Counted from the first letter of the stretch, positions 42,813 to 51,690 are shown. The stretch: DNA of 64,000 nt from Clostridia bacterium (GCA_017517135.1 JAFXAK010000010.1:1-64000); one strand, 5' to 3'. The notes: generated by a model from the sequence alone, not told the origin. Program-made: numbers and translations.

Positions 42813-44009
42813 ATGCCGATTTATACTGATGACTTCTCAACCGTCCCCTACGGAACTCTCGGAATACTTGCCCTTCCCGGATGTGAAGAGCTTGGTCGCA
42901 AGATTGATTCGTATCTTGTAAAATGGAGAGATAAAAGGGAAAGTGAACACAAATCCACTATTGCTTTTGCAGGATATGAAAGAGATTCATATCTTCTCAA
43001 TGCAACCTTCCCGAGATTCGGCACAGGCGAAGCAAAGTGTATGCTTAAAGAATCCGTAAGAGGATACGATGTGTTTATTCTTTGTGACTGCTTTAATTAC
43101 GGTATTACCCACGAAATTTACGGTCGCACGGTTCCTTACAGTCCTGATGAGCATTATGCTAACCTCAAGAGAGCAATTGCCGCCATGGCAGGTAAAGCCC
43201 GCAGAATAACAGTTATTATGCCTATGCTTTATGAAGGCAGACAGCATAAGAGAGGTGCAAGAGAATCTCTTGACTGTGCTCTGGCTTTACAGGAGCTTTG
43301 TGAGTTTATGGGGGTTGACAATATTATCACCTTTGATGCTCACGATCCCAGAGTTATGAATGCAATTCCTCTCAAAGGCTTTGAAAATGTATACACAACA
43401 TATCAGATGATCAAAGCAATGGTGCTTAACATTCCCGAGCTTAAGATAGATAAAGAAAATCTTATGATAATTTCACCCGACGAGGGCGGTGTGAACAGAG
43501 GTGTTTATTATTCCTCCATTCTCGGCCTTGATCTCGGTATGTTCTATAAGCGCCGTGACTATTCACGGGTTGTTAAGGGCAGAAATCCCATTATCGCACA
43601 CGAGTTCCTCGGTTCAAATGTTGAAAACAAGGATGTTATTGTTATTGACGATATGATTTCTTCGGGTGAATCAATGCTCGATGTTGCAAAGCGTCTGAAA
43701 TCAATGAATGCCCGTAATATCTATGTATGCAGCGCATTCGGTCTTTTCTGCAACGGTCTTGAGGATTTTGATAAAGCATATGAAGAGGGCTACATAAGCA
43801 AGGTATTCACAACAAACCTTATTTACCGTATGCCTGAGCTCAAAACAAGAGAATGGTATTGTGAGGTTGACCTTTCAAAGTACATTTCTCTTCTTATCGA
43901 TGCTCTTAACCACGATATGTCAATAAGCACACTTCTTAATCACGCACAGCGTATCAAGCCCTTCCTTGAGGAACACGGCTTTAATATTGTTATTAACAGT
44001 GATAACTAA
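42813..44009 (+). CDS. prs: Ribose-phosphate pyrophosphokinase, divergent form
   Basis: A 398-residue PRPP synthetase-like protein, about 80 residues longer than the common Prs. Family features: FDAHDPRVMNAI (about 182-193, the metal-binding His), ISPDEGGVNRG (about 222), and the PRPP-binding loop VIVIDDMISSGESML (about 277-291). It should join ATP and ribose-5-phosphate to give PRPP for nucleotide, His and Trp synthesis. The extra N-terminal 40 residues and a long C-terminal helix set it apart; it may be a second PRPP synthetase rather than the housekeeping one. The frame is open from 42771, but ATG 42813 has AAGGAGA. Confidence 0.88.
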   Translation: MPIYTDDFSTVPYGTLGILALPGCEELGRKIDSYLVKWRDKRESEHKSTIAFAGYERDSYLLNATFPRFGTGEAKCMLKESVRGYDVFILCDCFNYGITHEIYGRTVPYSPDEHYANLKRAIAAMAGKARRITVIMPMLYEGRQHKRGARESLDCALALQELCEFMGVDNIITFDAHDPRVMNAIPLKGFENVYTTYQMIKAMVLNIPELKIDKENLMIISPDEGGVNRGVYYSSILGLDLGMFYKRRDYSRVVKGRNPIIAHEFLGSNVENKDVIVIDDMISSGESMLDVAKRLKSMNARNIYVCSAFGLFCNGLEDFDKAYEEGYISKVFTTNLIYRMPELKTREWYCEVDLSKYISLLIDALNHDMSISTLLNHAQRIKPFLEEHGFNIVINSDN

Positions 44010-44012
44010 AAC

Positions 44013-44042
44013 AAAAAGTCCGGCGCAAACCGGACTTTTTTT
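44013..44042 (+). terminator. Terminator after prs
   Basis: AAAAAGTCCGG pairs with CCGGACTTTTT, followed by further T; it lies just before the GH92 start. Confidence 0.9.
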
Positions 44043-44058
44043 CAAAAGAGGTAATAAT

Positions 44059-46104
44059 ATGAATTATGCACAATATGTAAATATCAAACAGGGCAGTGCT
44101 TCGGTACACCGTTTTTCAAACGGAAACACTCTTCCTCTGATTCAGCGTCCCTTTGCTATGACAGCATTTGCACCTCAGACATCAAGCGAGTCGAGCTGGT
44201 TTTTCCATCCTCAGGCAAGAAGCCTTGAGGGTGTCAGAATAACGCATCAGCCCAGTCCTTGGATTGCGGATTACGGTACGCTTGTTTTTATGCCGCAGAA
44301 GTTCAATCCCCGTTTTTCGGCGGGTGCGAGATGGTCGGGCTACAGACCTCAGGAAGCAGTACTTACCCCCTCATATATGAAGCTTCGTTTTCTTAAAAGC
44401 AGAGCAGATTTTGAGCTTACGCCTACCCAAAGAGGCGGTGCAATAAGAGTTACCTTCAGCGATGAAAAGGATAACTGGTTTTCCGTGCTTCCTTTCAGAG
44501 ATGATGCACGGTATGAATATAAGCCCCATGAAAACACCCTTTACGGCTATGTTACAAACTGCTGTGACGATGATGCCGTCAACTTCAAAATGTATTTTGT
44601 TGTAAGCTTCAAAGACGGACAGGTTTCGGCTGATGAAAATATTGTCGGTGGAGATGATGTCCATAGCATTGCAAATAATATTTCTGGTGAAATGGCAGGT
44701 ATACATCTTAAGGTTCTCGGGGATAAGGTGGATGCCTTTGTTGCTACCTCATATATAAGCCTTGAACAGGCAAAGCTCAATCTTTTGCAGGATACAGACG
44801 GCAAGAATTTTGAAACAATAAAAAAAGAAGCCCGGGATATCTGGGAAGAATATCTCTCCCGTATAGAAATTGAAACAGACTGTGAAAAACAGTTGAAAAC
44901 CTTTTATTCCTGTATGTACAGAGCCTTTCTTTATCCTCATAAATGCTATGAAATAAACGAAAACGGAGAAGCCATACATTATTCTCCCTATGACGGAAAA
45001 ATCCGCAAGGGTGTCCGTTATACAGACAATGGCTTCTGGGATACCTACAGGACCTGTTATCCCTTCTATTCTCTTGTTGCAAAAGATGAATACAAGGAAA
45101 TGTGTCGTGCATTTGTAAATGATTATCTCGAATGCGGCTGGCTGCCCCGTTGGCCCTCAATAGGGGAGAGAGGCTGTATGCCAAGCACCCTGCTCGATGC
45201 AGTTCTGTGTGATGCCGCAGTCAAGGGGATTACGGATAAGGAAACAACAGAGCAGGCTTTGGAGGGTATGATAAAGCACGCAGCAACCAATTCCGCAAAT
45301 GACGATTACGGCAGAAGCGGTGCGGAAAGCTACTGTAAGTACGGATATGTGCCGATTGAGGTGCATAAGGAGAGTGTAAACCTCACTCTTGATGCCGCTT
45401 ACGGAGACTGGTGTATAGCTCAGATTGCAAAAATTCTCGGTAAAGAGGATATTGTAAAAGAGTTCTCCCGCAGAGCAGATAACTATAAAAATCTTTTTGA
45501 TGCCGAAACGGGCTTTATGAGAGCTAAATATATGAACGGTGAATTCCGCCCCGATTTTTCTCCCACATCCTGGGGCAGGGATTATACGGAGGGCAGCGCA
45601 TGGCAGAACAGCTTTGCAGTACCTCACGATATGGAAGGTCTTTCTGAGCTTTACGGCGGCAAGGAAAAGCTGATAGAAAAAATTGACGAGCTTTTTGCCA
45701 CTCCTCCCGTTTATGAGGTAACAGGCTACGGCTGTGAAATTCACGAAATGACGGAAATGGCTGCTGCTGATTTCGGTCAGTGTGCTATCTCCAATCAGCC
45801 GAGCTTCCATATTCCTTATATCTATTCAGAACTCGGTGAAGTGGAAAAAACTTCATATTGGGTAGAAAAAATGTGCAATGAAGTGTTCTCATATGAGGAT
45901 GACGGCTTCCCCGGAGATGAAGACAACGGCTCAATGGCTCTTTGGTATGTTTTTTCAAATATCGGTATTTATCCTTTCTGCCCGGGTAAAAAAGAATTTG
46001 TCCGCACAAAGAAATTAGTCAAAAATGTTAAAATTTTAGGCAAAGATTTTGATGCAGATAAATTTACTGGAAATAAGATAGCATACGAAGATATTGTCAA
46101 ATAA
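44059..46104 (+). CDS. Glycoside hydrolase family 92 (alpha-mannosidase)
   Basis: A 681-residue GH92 enzyme. The family hydrolyses alpha-mannosides with Ca2+ and inversion. Visible landmarks: FFHPQARSLEGVRITHQPSP (about 51-70), a long beta-sandwich, then the alpha/alpha barrel with YSCMYRAFLYPHKCYE, DNGFWDTYRTCYPFYSL (the typical WDTYR), and EVTGYGCEIHEMTEMA with an acid Glu, ending in FPGDEDNGSMALWY. There is no signal peptide, so it acts in the cytoplasm on imported manno-oligosaccharides. The frame is open from 43966, but ATG 44059 has AGAGGT. It is followed by a terminator shared with the hexuronate operon coming from the other side. Confidence 0.93.
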   Translation: MNYAQYVNIKQGSASVHRFSNGNTLPLIQRPFAMTAFAPQTSSESSWFFHPQARSLEGVRITHQPSPWIADYGTLVFMPQKFNPRFSAGARWSGYRPQEAVLTPSYMKLRFLKSRADFELTPTQRGGAIRVTFSDEKDNWFSVLPFRDDARYEYKPHENTLYGYVTNCCDDDAVNFKMYFVVSFKDGQVSADENIVGGDDVHSIANNISGEMAGIHLKVLGDKVDAFVATSYISLEQAKLNLLQDTDGKNFETIKKEARDIWEEYLSRIEIETDCEKQLKTFYSCMYRAFLYPHKCYEINENGEAIHYSPYDGKIRKGVRYTDNGFWDTYRTCYPFYSLVAKDEYKEMCRAFVNDYLECGWLPRWPSIGERGCMPSTLLDAVLCDAAVKGITDKETTEQALEGMIKHAATNSANDDYGRSGAESYCKYGYVPIEVHKESVNLTLDAAYGDWCIAQIAKILGKEDIVKEFSRRADNYKNLFDAETGFMRAKYMNGEFRPDFSPTSWGRDYTEGSAWQNSFAVPHDMEGLSELYGGKEKLIEKIDELFATPPVYEVTGYGCEIHEMTEMAAADFGQCAISNQPSFHIPYIYSELGEVEKTSYWVEKMCNEVFSYEDDGFPGDEDNGSMALWYVFSNIGIYPFCPGKKEFVRTKKLVKNVKILGKDFDADKFTGNKIAYEDIVK

Positions 46105-46111
46105 GCAAAAT

Positions 46112-46159
46112 TAAAAAATGTACATTCGGTAAGTTTTTTACCTGATGTACATTTTTTTT
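46112..46159. terminator. Bidirectional terminator between GH92 and eda
   Basis: AAAAAATGTACAT (46113-46125) pairs with ATGTACATTTTTT (46145-46157), with an inner TAA/TTA extension and T-runs for both strands. Confidence 0.88.
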
Positions 46160-46173
46160 GATATTATTATATT

Positions 46174-46788
46174 TTATTTTGCACTTTTTGCAATTTCAAC
46201 TGCTTTTTTGCACTTGTCTGCAATTTCCTCGGGAGAGCCTTTCATCATCCAGCTGCCTCCAACTGCAAAAATCTTTTCCCAGGAGAGATATTCAGCGAGG
46301 TTTTCGTCTGAAATACCGCCTGTGGGTAAGAATTTAACTGCGGGGAATGCAGCTGCAAGAGCCTTCATTGTTGAAAGACCGCCGTAATTTGAGCAAGGGA
46401 AGAATTTGATTATTTTAAGCCCGTAGCTAAGAGCCTTCATAACCTCTGTGGGGGTTACACAGCCGCCGAGGTAGGGAACACCTCTTTCAACGCAAACCTT
46501 TGCAACCTCATCGGAAAAACCGGGGGATACGATGAATTTTGCACCGTAGGAAAGTGCCTCTTCGCATTGCTCCTTGTTGATAACCGTACCTGCACCTACA
46601 AGCATTTCGGGGAATTCTTCAACCGCTGTCTTTATAGCTTCACCTGCACACGCTGTACGGTAGGTAATTTCAGCAATCGGAAGACCGCCTTTTACCATTG
46701 CGGAGAGCTTCGGACGAACTTCGTCCATTGAGTTAAAAACAACAACGGGAACAACCTTGTATTGAGATATAAATTCATTGACATTCAT
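46174..46788 (-). CDS. eda: KDPG aldolase (2-dehydro-3-deoxy-phosphogluconate aldolase)
   Basis: A 204-residue class I aldolase that splits KDPG into pyruvate and glyceraldehyde-3-phosphate. Features: LPIAEITYRT (Glu about 45), VGAGTV, FIVSPGF, the Schiff-base Lys in IIKFFPCSNYGG (about 137) and LPTGGIS. Last gene of the five-gene hexuronate operon, 29 bases after the SDR gene. Confidence 0.97.
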   Translation of the reverse strand: MNVNEFISQYKVVPVVVFNSMDEVRPKLSAMVKGGLPIAEITYRTACAGEAIKTAVEEFPEMLVGAGTVINKEQCEEALSYGAKFIVSPGFSDEVAKVCVERGVPYLGGCVTPTEVMKALSYGLKIIKFFPCSNYGGLSTMKALAAAFPAVKFLPTGGISDENLAEYLSWEKIFAVGGSWMMKGSPEEIADKCKKAVEIAKSAK

Positions 46789-46817
46789 ATTTTTCGTCCC
46801 CCTTAAATGTTGGTCGC

Positions 46818-47651
46818 TTAAACTCCGCTATAGGCATTAAAGCCGCCGTCTACGGGGATAACAGCACCGGTGATAAATCCGCTTGCATTGTCGTCTGCAA
46901 GGAAAAGAAGTGTTCCGATAAGCTCATGAGCTTCACCAAAACGGTTCATAGGTGTGGCAGCAAGAATTTTGTGTGTTCTGGGAGTGGGATTTCCGTCTTT
47001 ATCAAACAGAAGACCTCTGTTCTGATTGCCCACAAAGAAGCCGGGAGCGATGGCATTACAGCGAATACCAACGGGAGCAAAATGAACTGCAAGCCATTCC
47101 GTGAAATTTGAAATACCTGCCTTTGCTGCTGAATATGCGGGGATCTTTGTGAGGGGATGATAAGCGTTCATAGAGGAGATATTGATGATATTACCGCCTG
47201 TTTCAAGCATATCCTGTGCAAATACCTGAGTAACAAGAAAAGCGGAGGTGATATTGATATCGAAAACGAATTTAAGACCAGCCTCATCAAGGTCAAAGAA
47301 GGTTTTGATTTCACTTGCCGTGTCGGGTGTCATATATTCGTTGTCTGTTGTAGCCTTGGGATTGTTTCCGCCTGCACCGTTTACAAGGAAATTTACCTTG
47401 CCGAACTTTTCATTGATAAGTGCCTTTGCCGCTGTGATTGATGCCTTGTCGAGTGCATTTGTTTCAACTGCAAGAGCATTTTCGCCGATTTCATCAGCAA
47501 CTGCTTTTGCTGCAGCATAGTTTATGTCAAGAAGTGCAACCTTTGCACCGCACTGTGCGAGCGCTTTGGCAAATTCACTTATAAGCACACCGCCGGCACC
47601 CGTAAGGGCAATAACTTTATCGGATAAATCAACATTAAAGGGAAGTTTCAT
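46818..47651 (-). CDS. SDR family mannonate/fructuronate oxidoreductase
   Basis: A 277-residue short-chain dehydrogenase with the NAD(P) motif TGAGGVLISEFA (about 18-29), NGAGGNNP, the catalytic Ser (NISSMN) and YSAAK. In Firmicutes this type does the fructuronate-to-mannonate reduction done by UxuB in E. coli. The start overlaps the uxuA stop (TAATG), a clear sign of a shared pathway. The cofactor choice cannot be read with confidence. Confidence 0.93.
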   Translation of the reverse strand: MKLPFNVDLSDKVIALTGAGGVLISEFAKALAQCGAKVALLDINYAAAKAVADEIGENALAVETNALDKASITAAKALINEKFGKVNFLVNGAGGNNPKATTDNEYMTPDTASEIKTFFDLDEAGLKFVFDINITSAFLVTQVFAQDMLETGGNIINISSMNAYHPLTKIPAYSAAKAGISNFTEWLAVHFAPVGIRCNAIAPGFFVGNQNRGLLFDKDGNPTPRTHKILAATPMNRFGEAHELIGTLLFLADDNASGFITGAVIPVDGGFNAYSGV

Positions 47652-48694
47652 TATTTATTTGCTCCTTTTTCTATAGCTTCAAAAAGACCGTTGAGATAAC
47701 AAGCACCCAAGGCTCTGTCAAAAAGACCGTAGCCGGGCTTTGCATCCTCGCCCCATATATTTCTGCCGTGGTCGGGACGGACATATCCTGTGAATCCGCC
47801 GTCACACAAAGCCTTTGTGATACCGTAGATATCAAGGCTTCCCGCCTCGGTAAGGTGAGCAACCTCTCTGAAATCACATTCACCCGAATAAGCAATATTT
47901 CTTATGTGAGCAAAATGGATTTTGCCTCTCTTTGAATATTCATAAGCCATTTTTATGAGGTCATTATTTCTGCCGGCACCAAGAGAGCCTGTGCAGAAGG
48001 TTATACCGTTGCAGTTGCTGGGAACTGCGGCAAAAAGCTTTTCATAGTCTGCTTCAGAGCATATGATTCTGGGAAGACCGAAAACATCCCACGGCGGATC
48101 ATCGGGATGAATAGCCATATTGATGCCGACCTCTTCACATACGGGAATGATTTTGTTGAGGAAGTATACAAGATTATCAAAAAGCTGCTCTCTTGAAATA
48201 TCCTTATAGCTTTCGAGCAATGCATTAAGCTCGTCGGATGTATAGCTTTCGTCCCAACCGGGGAGAGATAATTTTTTAGGATCGAGTGCGAGTATTTCTT
48301 CGTGGTTATAAGACAAGCTGTTTGAGCCGTCTGCTGCAACTGTGTGCAGATTTGTTCTCAGCCAGTCAAAAACAGGCATAAAGTTGTAGCATATACATTT
48401 AACGCCGACCTCAGCGAGTCTTCTGATGTTTTCGCAATAATTTTCTATATATTCGTCTCTGTTTCCTCTTCCGAGCTTTATATCCTCGTGAACGGGAACA
48501 CTTTCAATAACTTCCATTTCAAGTGAATTTTTATCACATTCCGCTTTGAGTGTTGCTATTGTTTCTCTGCTCCAGACGCTTCCTACGGGTGTATCGTAAA
48601 CCGCAGTTACAACGCCTGTCATTCCGGGTATCTGCTTAATTGTCTGCAGGGAAATGCAGTCATTAAGACCGTACCATCTGAAAGTCATTTTCAT
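47651..48694 (-). CDS. uxuA: Mannonate dehydratase
   Basis: A 347-residue TIM-barrel dehydratase, which turns D-mannonate into 2-keto-3-deoxygluconate. Landmarks: MTFRWYGLNDCISLQTIKQI at the N-terminus, MAIHPDDPPWDVFGLPRI (about 200, with metal His), FCTGSLGAG, HFAHIRNI and YVRPDHGR. The length is typical. It is 19 bases after kdgK and overlaps the SDR gene. Confidence 0.97.
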   Translation of the reverse strand: MKMTFRWYGLNDCISLQTIKQIPGMTGVVTAVYDTPVGSVWSRETIATLKAECDKNSLEMEVIESVPVHEDIKLGRGNRDEYIENYCENIRRLAEVGVKCICYNFMPVFDWLRTNLHTVAADGSNSLSYNHEEILALDPKKLSLPGWDESYTSDELNALLESYKDISREQLFDNLVYFLNKIIPVCEEVGINMAIHPDDPPWDVFGLPRIICSEADYEKLFAAVPSNCNGITFCTGSLGAGRNNDLIKMAYEYSKRGKIHFAHIRNIAYSGECDFREVAHLTEAGSLDIYGITKALCDGGFTGYVRPDHGRNIWGEDAKPGYGLFDRALGACYLNGLFEAIEKGANK

Positions 48695-48713
48695 TAGCTT
48701 TTCCTCCGTTTTT

Positions 48714-49811
48714 TTATCTGTTTACTCTTGCACCTGCACCGCCGATAATATTTTCAACCTCTTTGAGAACAGCAGTTGATGTGTCGCCGGGGGTAGTCAT
48801 AGCCAATGCACCGTGGGCAATACCGTAGTTTACTGCTTTCTTGGCATCATCATATGCCATAAGACCGTAAATAAGTCCCGAGGCAAAGGAGTCGCCGCCG
48901 CCTACACGGTCATAAATTTCAAGGGCATTGAGCTCCATTCCCTTGTAAACCTCACCGTTTGCGTATACCATAGCACTCCAGTCATTTACTGTTGCTGTGC
49001 GGACGGTACGAAGAGTTGTTGCAATAACCTTGAAGTTAGGATATACCTTAACAACCTCACCGAGCATTTTTACATAGCCGTCAAGATTGAGTTCCTTGAG
49101 ATTTTCGTCGTTGCCTTCGATTTCAAAGCCGAGACAAGCGGTAAAATCTTCTTCGTTACCTATCATAACATCAATATAGGGAGCTATTTTTTTGTTTATT
49201 TCCTGAGCCTTAGCCTTGCCGCCGATAGCTTTCCAGAGTGAGGGACGGTAGTTAAGGTCATAAGAAACTATTGTACCGTACTTCTTAGCGGTTTTAACTG
49301 CTTCAATAACAACCTCAGCCGTGCTTTCGGAGAGAGCGGCAAAAATACCGCCTGTGTGAAGCCATCTTACACCGAGTGTGCCGAAAATGTATTCCCAGTC
49401 AATGTCACCCGGCTTCAACTGTGAAATTGCAGTATTTCCTCTGTCTGAAACGCTGCTTGCACCTCTGATACCGAAGCCTCTTTCAACAAAGTTAAGCCCG
49501 TTTCTTACTGTTCTGCCAACACCGTCAAAGGGGAACCACTTTATGAGCGAGGTGTCAACACCGCCCTGCATAATGAAATCCTCAACAAGTCTGCCCACAT
49601 CATTATCGGCAAAAGCGGTTACAACGGATGTTTTCATCCCGAAGCATCTTTTAAGTCCTCTTGCAACATTATATTCTCCGCCGCCTTCCCACGCACGGAA
49701 AGTTCTTGCGTTGCGTACTCTCATATCACCCGGATCAAGGCGGAGCATAACTTCACCTAATGCGAGCATATCAAATGCACAATCTTCTTTTTTTCTTAAT
49801 TCAATAAGCAT
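48714..49811 (-). CDS. kdgK: 2-keto-3-deoxygluconate kinase (PfkB family)
   Basis: A 365-residue sugar kinase. The N-terminal FDMLALGEVMLRLDPGD and the C-terminal RVGGGDSFASGLIYGLM (catalytic Asp near 310) mark the ribokinase/PfkB fold. In this operon it would phosphorylate KDG to KDPG, between uxuA and eda. The frame starts at 49844, but ATG 49811 has AAAGGA upstream and gives the usual length. Confidence 0.93.
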   Translation of the reverse strand: MLIELRKKEDCAFDMLALGEVMLRLDPGDMRVRNARTFRAWEGGGEYNVARGLKRCFGMKTSVVTAFADNDVGRLVEDFIMQGGVDTSLIKWFPFDGVGRTVRNGLNFVERGFGIRGASSVSDRGNTAISQLKPGDIDWEYIFGTLGVRWLHTGGIFAALSESTAEVVIEAVKTAKKYGTIVSYDLNYRPSLWKAIGGKAKAQEINKKIAPYIDVMIGNEEDFTACLGFEIEGNDENLKELNLDGYVKMLGEVVKVYPNFKVIATTLRTVRTATVNDWSAMVYANGEVYKGMELNALEIYDRVGGGDSFASGLIYGLMAYDDAKKAVNYGIAHGALAMTTPGDTSTAVLKEVENIIGGAGARVNR

Positions 49812-49833
49812 ATATACTGTCCTTTCTGTTAAT

Positions 49834-50628
49834 TTAATTGTCAATCATATCTCTCAGGCGGCAGATCGCCTTGTATGCTTTGTCTGTAAACTTTTCCATC
49901 GATAAATCCGAATATTTCGGGCTGCCCTCGTGCGGCTCATCAATTTCGAGCATCAATGTGCCTTTATAGTCATATTTTTTCAAAAGCTCGGCAGTACGCG
50001 AATAATTTATTGAGCCGTCAAAGGGGAGTAAATGCTCGTCTTCATCCGGCTTTTCAAAGTTATCGTGTATATGTGTAAACACAAGTCTGTCTCCGAACAG
50101 CGGCATATATTCCATTGAATTTGCAAAGCATTTTTCGTGCCCCACATCCCAGCAAAATCCTACATTGGTGTCTTTGCCGTATAGCTCGAACATCATTGCA
50201 AGATTTGCAAGCTTTCTCTGATTTTCAAATGCTATTGTAACATTTTTCTTTGCAGCTTCATTTATAAGTGTGTCAAAACGCCTAAGCCCCGCATCACTTA
50301 CAGGAACGGTTTTCGCACCGGAGCTTAAATGGCATACAACTATCGGAATGTTATATGAGTGTGCAAGATTTACGCTGAGAAGAAAATCATCAAGCATTTT
50401 ACTGCCGTTTGAGCCCTCTAACCATATATCATTTATGTTGCTGAAGGGAGCGTGCAGACTTTCATAAAAAAGTCGGGTTTGCTGACATTTTTTGCTTGTC
50501 AGTTCAATAAGCTTTTCGTCGTTGCCGAAGGTGAATGTGCTGTTGAAGCCTTTGGCTGCAATACATTCAATAAAAGCCCCGGCACCGTAGACAATATTTG
50601 AGCGGACATTTATACCGATGTTTCTCAT
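49834..50628 (-). CDS. TIM-barrel sugar isomerase/epimerase, first gene of hexuronate operon
   Basis: A 264-residue xylose-isomerase-like TIM barrel: IPIVVCHLSSG (about 93), VTIAFENQRK with the metal Glu, VGFCWDVGHEKCF, RLVFTHIHDNF (metal His) and GTLMLEIDEPHEGS. It is the first gene of the operon that ends with eda, 22 bases from kdgK. The operon lacks the uronate isomerase UxaC, so this protein could supply an isomerase or epimerase step that feeds fructuronate or tagaturonate; that is a hypothesis. AGATGATT precedes the start. Confidence 0.86.
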   Translation of the reverse strand: MRNIGINVRSNIVYGAGAFIECIAAKGFNSTFTFGNDEKLIELTSKKCQQTRLFYESLHAPFSNINDIWLEGSNGSKMLDDFLLSVNLAHSYNIPIVVCHLSSGAKTVPVSDAGLRRFDTLINEAAKKNVTIAFENQRKLANLAMMFELYGKDTNVGFCWDVGHEKCFANSMEYMPLFGDRLVFTHIHDNFEKPDEDEHLLPFDGSINYSRTAELLKKYDYKGTLMLEIDEPHEGSPKYSDLSMEKFTDKAYKAICRLRDMIDN

Positions 50629-50648
50629 AGAATCATCTCCAATATGAA

Positions 50649-50677
50649 ATTATATTATATTTTCATTGAAAAGTCTA
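50649..50677 (-). promoter_or_regulatory. Probable promoter of the hexuronate operon
   Basis: On the minus strand TAGACT (50677-50672) and TATAAT (50654-50649), 17 bases apart, 20 bases upstream of the first start codon. The -35 is poor, which would fit an activated promoter. Confidence 0.5.
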
Positions 50678-50720
50678 TAATTATATTTAATATTATAACC
50701 TGATTTAATAAAAATTTGCA

Positions 50721-50763
50721 AAAAAATAACCTCAGAATATGCTTGAAACATATCTGAGGTTAT
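50721..50763 (-). terminator. Terminator of the ireB operon
   Basis: On the minus strand ATAACCTCAGATATG pairs with CATATTCTGAGGTTAT with one extra base, followed by six T. Confidence 0.88.
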
Positions 50764-50785
50764 CTTTGATTTTTTTGGTGTCAGA

Positions 50786-51079
50786 TTACTGTGCCTTGCG
50801 GGAATTAGCTCTTTCAAGCCAGATTGTTGCAATATCCATTGCCGCATAAAGTCCCTTTTTTTCACTTTTCTTGACTATTCTGTCTCTCGGTCTGACATCG
50901 GGATCGGTGTTGAGAAGCTGAACGAGAACTTTATCAGCAATTTCCATTTCACCGACCTTTTTTGTTGTTGCAATCTGAATCATTATGATGAACGGATCGT
51001 AACTGTTGCCGTAATAGATTGTTTTGTCTGAACGAACAAGGGGATAGCCCTTGTAGGTGAGAAATTCTTTCTTTGCCAT
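50786..51079 (-). CDS. Hypothetical 97-residue protein in the ireB operon
   Basis: A small soluble protein of unknown function. It starts with a basic MAKKEFLTYKGYPLVR, has a beta-like centre (DKTIYYGNSYDPFIIMIQI), a helix (EIADKVLVQLLN), the motif DPDVRPRDRIVKKSEK and a C-terminal helix (LYAAMDIATIWLERA). It follows ireB by 27 bases on one transcript and precedes the terminator, so it may take part in the same IreK/IreB-type envelope signalling. In other Firmicutes ruvX usually takes this place. The pattern of conserved charges suggests a real, widely conserved gene. Confidence 0.7.
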   Translation of the reverse strand: MAKKEFLTYKGYPLVRSDKTIYYGNSYDPFIIMIQIATTKKVGEMEIADKVLVQLLNTDPDVRPRDRIVKKSEKKGLYAAMDIATIWLERANSRKAQ

Positions 51080-51106
51080 TGGTCTGAAGCCCTTTCTTTT
51101 CTCTTC

Positions 51107-51361
51107 TTAGTTTTCAGAATTGTTGATATACTCTTTAAGCAGAATCTGCAGAAGCTCAAAACGGTCTATGCGTCTGATAAGGCTTCTTGCATTGTTATGA
51201 GTTGTAATATAAGTGGGATCTTCAGAAAGAATATATCCGACAATCTGACTGATAGGGTTATATCCCTTTTCTACCAGAGAGTTATATATTGTCAATATAA
51301 CTTTTCTGATTTCCTCTTCATTCTGATTGCCTATGTTGAACTGCCGTGTTTTGTCACTCAT
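51107..51361 (-). CDS. ireB: IreB family regulatory phosphoprotein (DUF965)
   Basis: An 84-residue homologue of IreB, a small protein phosphorylated by the PASTA-domain kinase IreK that controls cephalosporin tolerance and cell-envelope stress in enterococci. The family signature is clear: TRQFNIGNQNEEEIRKVI, then LVEKGYNPISQIVGYILS and EDPTYITTHNNARSLIRR. GGAGGTG is six bases before the start. No kinase or phosphatase gene is in the window. Followed by a 97-residue hypothetical gene. Confidence 0.93.
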   Translation of the reverse strand: MSDKTRQFNIGNQNEEEIRKVILTIYNSLVEKGYNPISQIVGYILSEDPTYITTHNNARSLIRRIDRFELLQILLKEYINNSEN

Positions 51362-51459
51362 ATAAACACCTCCGAATAGTTATACTACCACATTTATTAA
51401 TTTATTATATACAATGCAAAGCAAAAAAACAAGTGTTATTTTAAAATATTTACATTTTT

Positions 51460-51515
51460 GTTCAAAAAAAGCCGTGGCTGTAAAAAACGAAAGTTTTTTT
51501 ACAGCCACGGCTTTT
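51460..51515 (-). terminator. Strong terminator of the pheS-pheT transcript
   Basis: AAGCCGTGGCTGTAAAAAAC (51469-51488) pairs with its near-perfect complement (51493-51513, one extra T) around loop GAAA; on the minus strand seven T follow. This is about 180 bases after the pheT stop. Confidence 0.9.
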
Positions 51516-51690
51516 AGGGGGCAGGAAAAAATGCGCAGAATGAGTAAACCGAGCAAAAACAACACAAAAGTGTTGTTTTTGGTTTCCCCGACAGCGTACA
51601 AAGGTACGCCGAGGGAAAGGTTGTCTTATAGCATAAAACTTGTTTTATGCGGTCTGCACTTTTTTTACAACCCCATAAAAACAAGGATAA
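51516..51690 (-). ncRNA. Structured 3' region after pheT (candidate small RNA or repeat element)
   Basis: Between the pheT stop and the terminator lie three further stem-loops: AAAAACAACAC/GTGTTGTTTTT with an outer AAACC/GGTTT (51546-51585), GCGTAC/GTACGC (near 51594-51609) and GCATAAAAC/GTTTTATGC (51631-51650) inside an outer GGTTGT/ACAACC (51619-51676). No frame of useful size is present on either strand. It could be a 3'-derived small RNA or a dispersed palindromic element. Confidence 0.5.
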
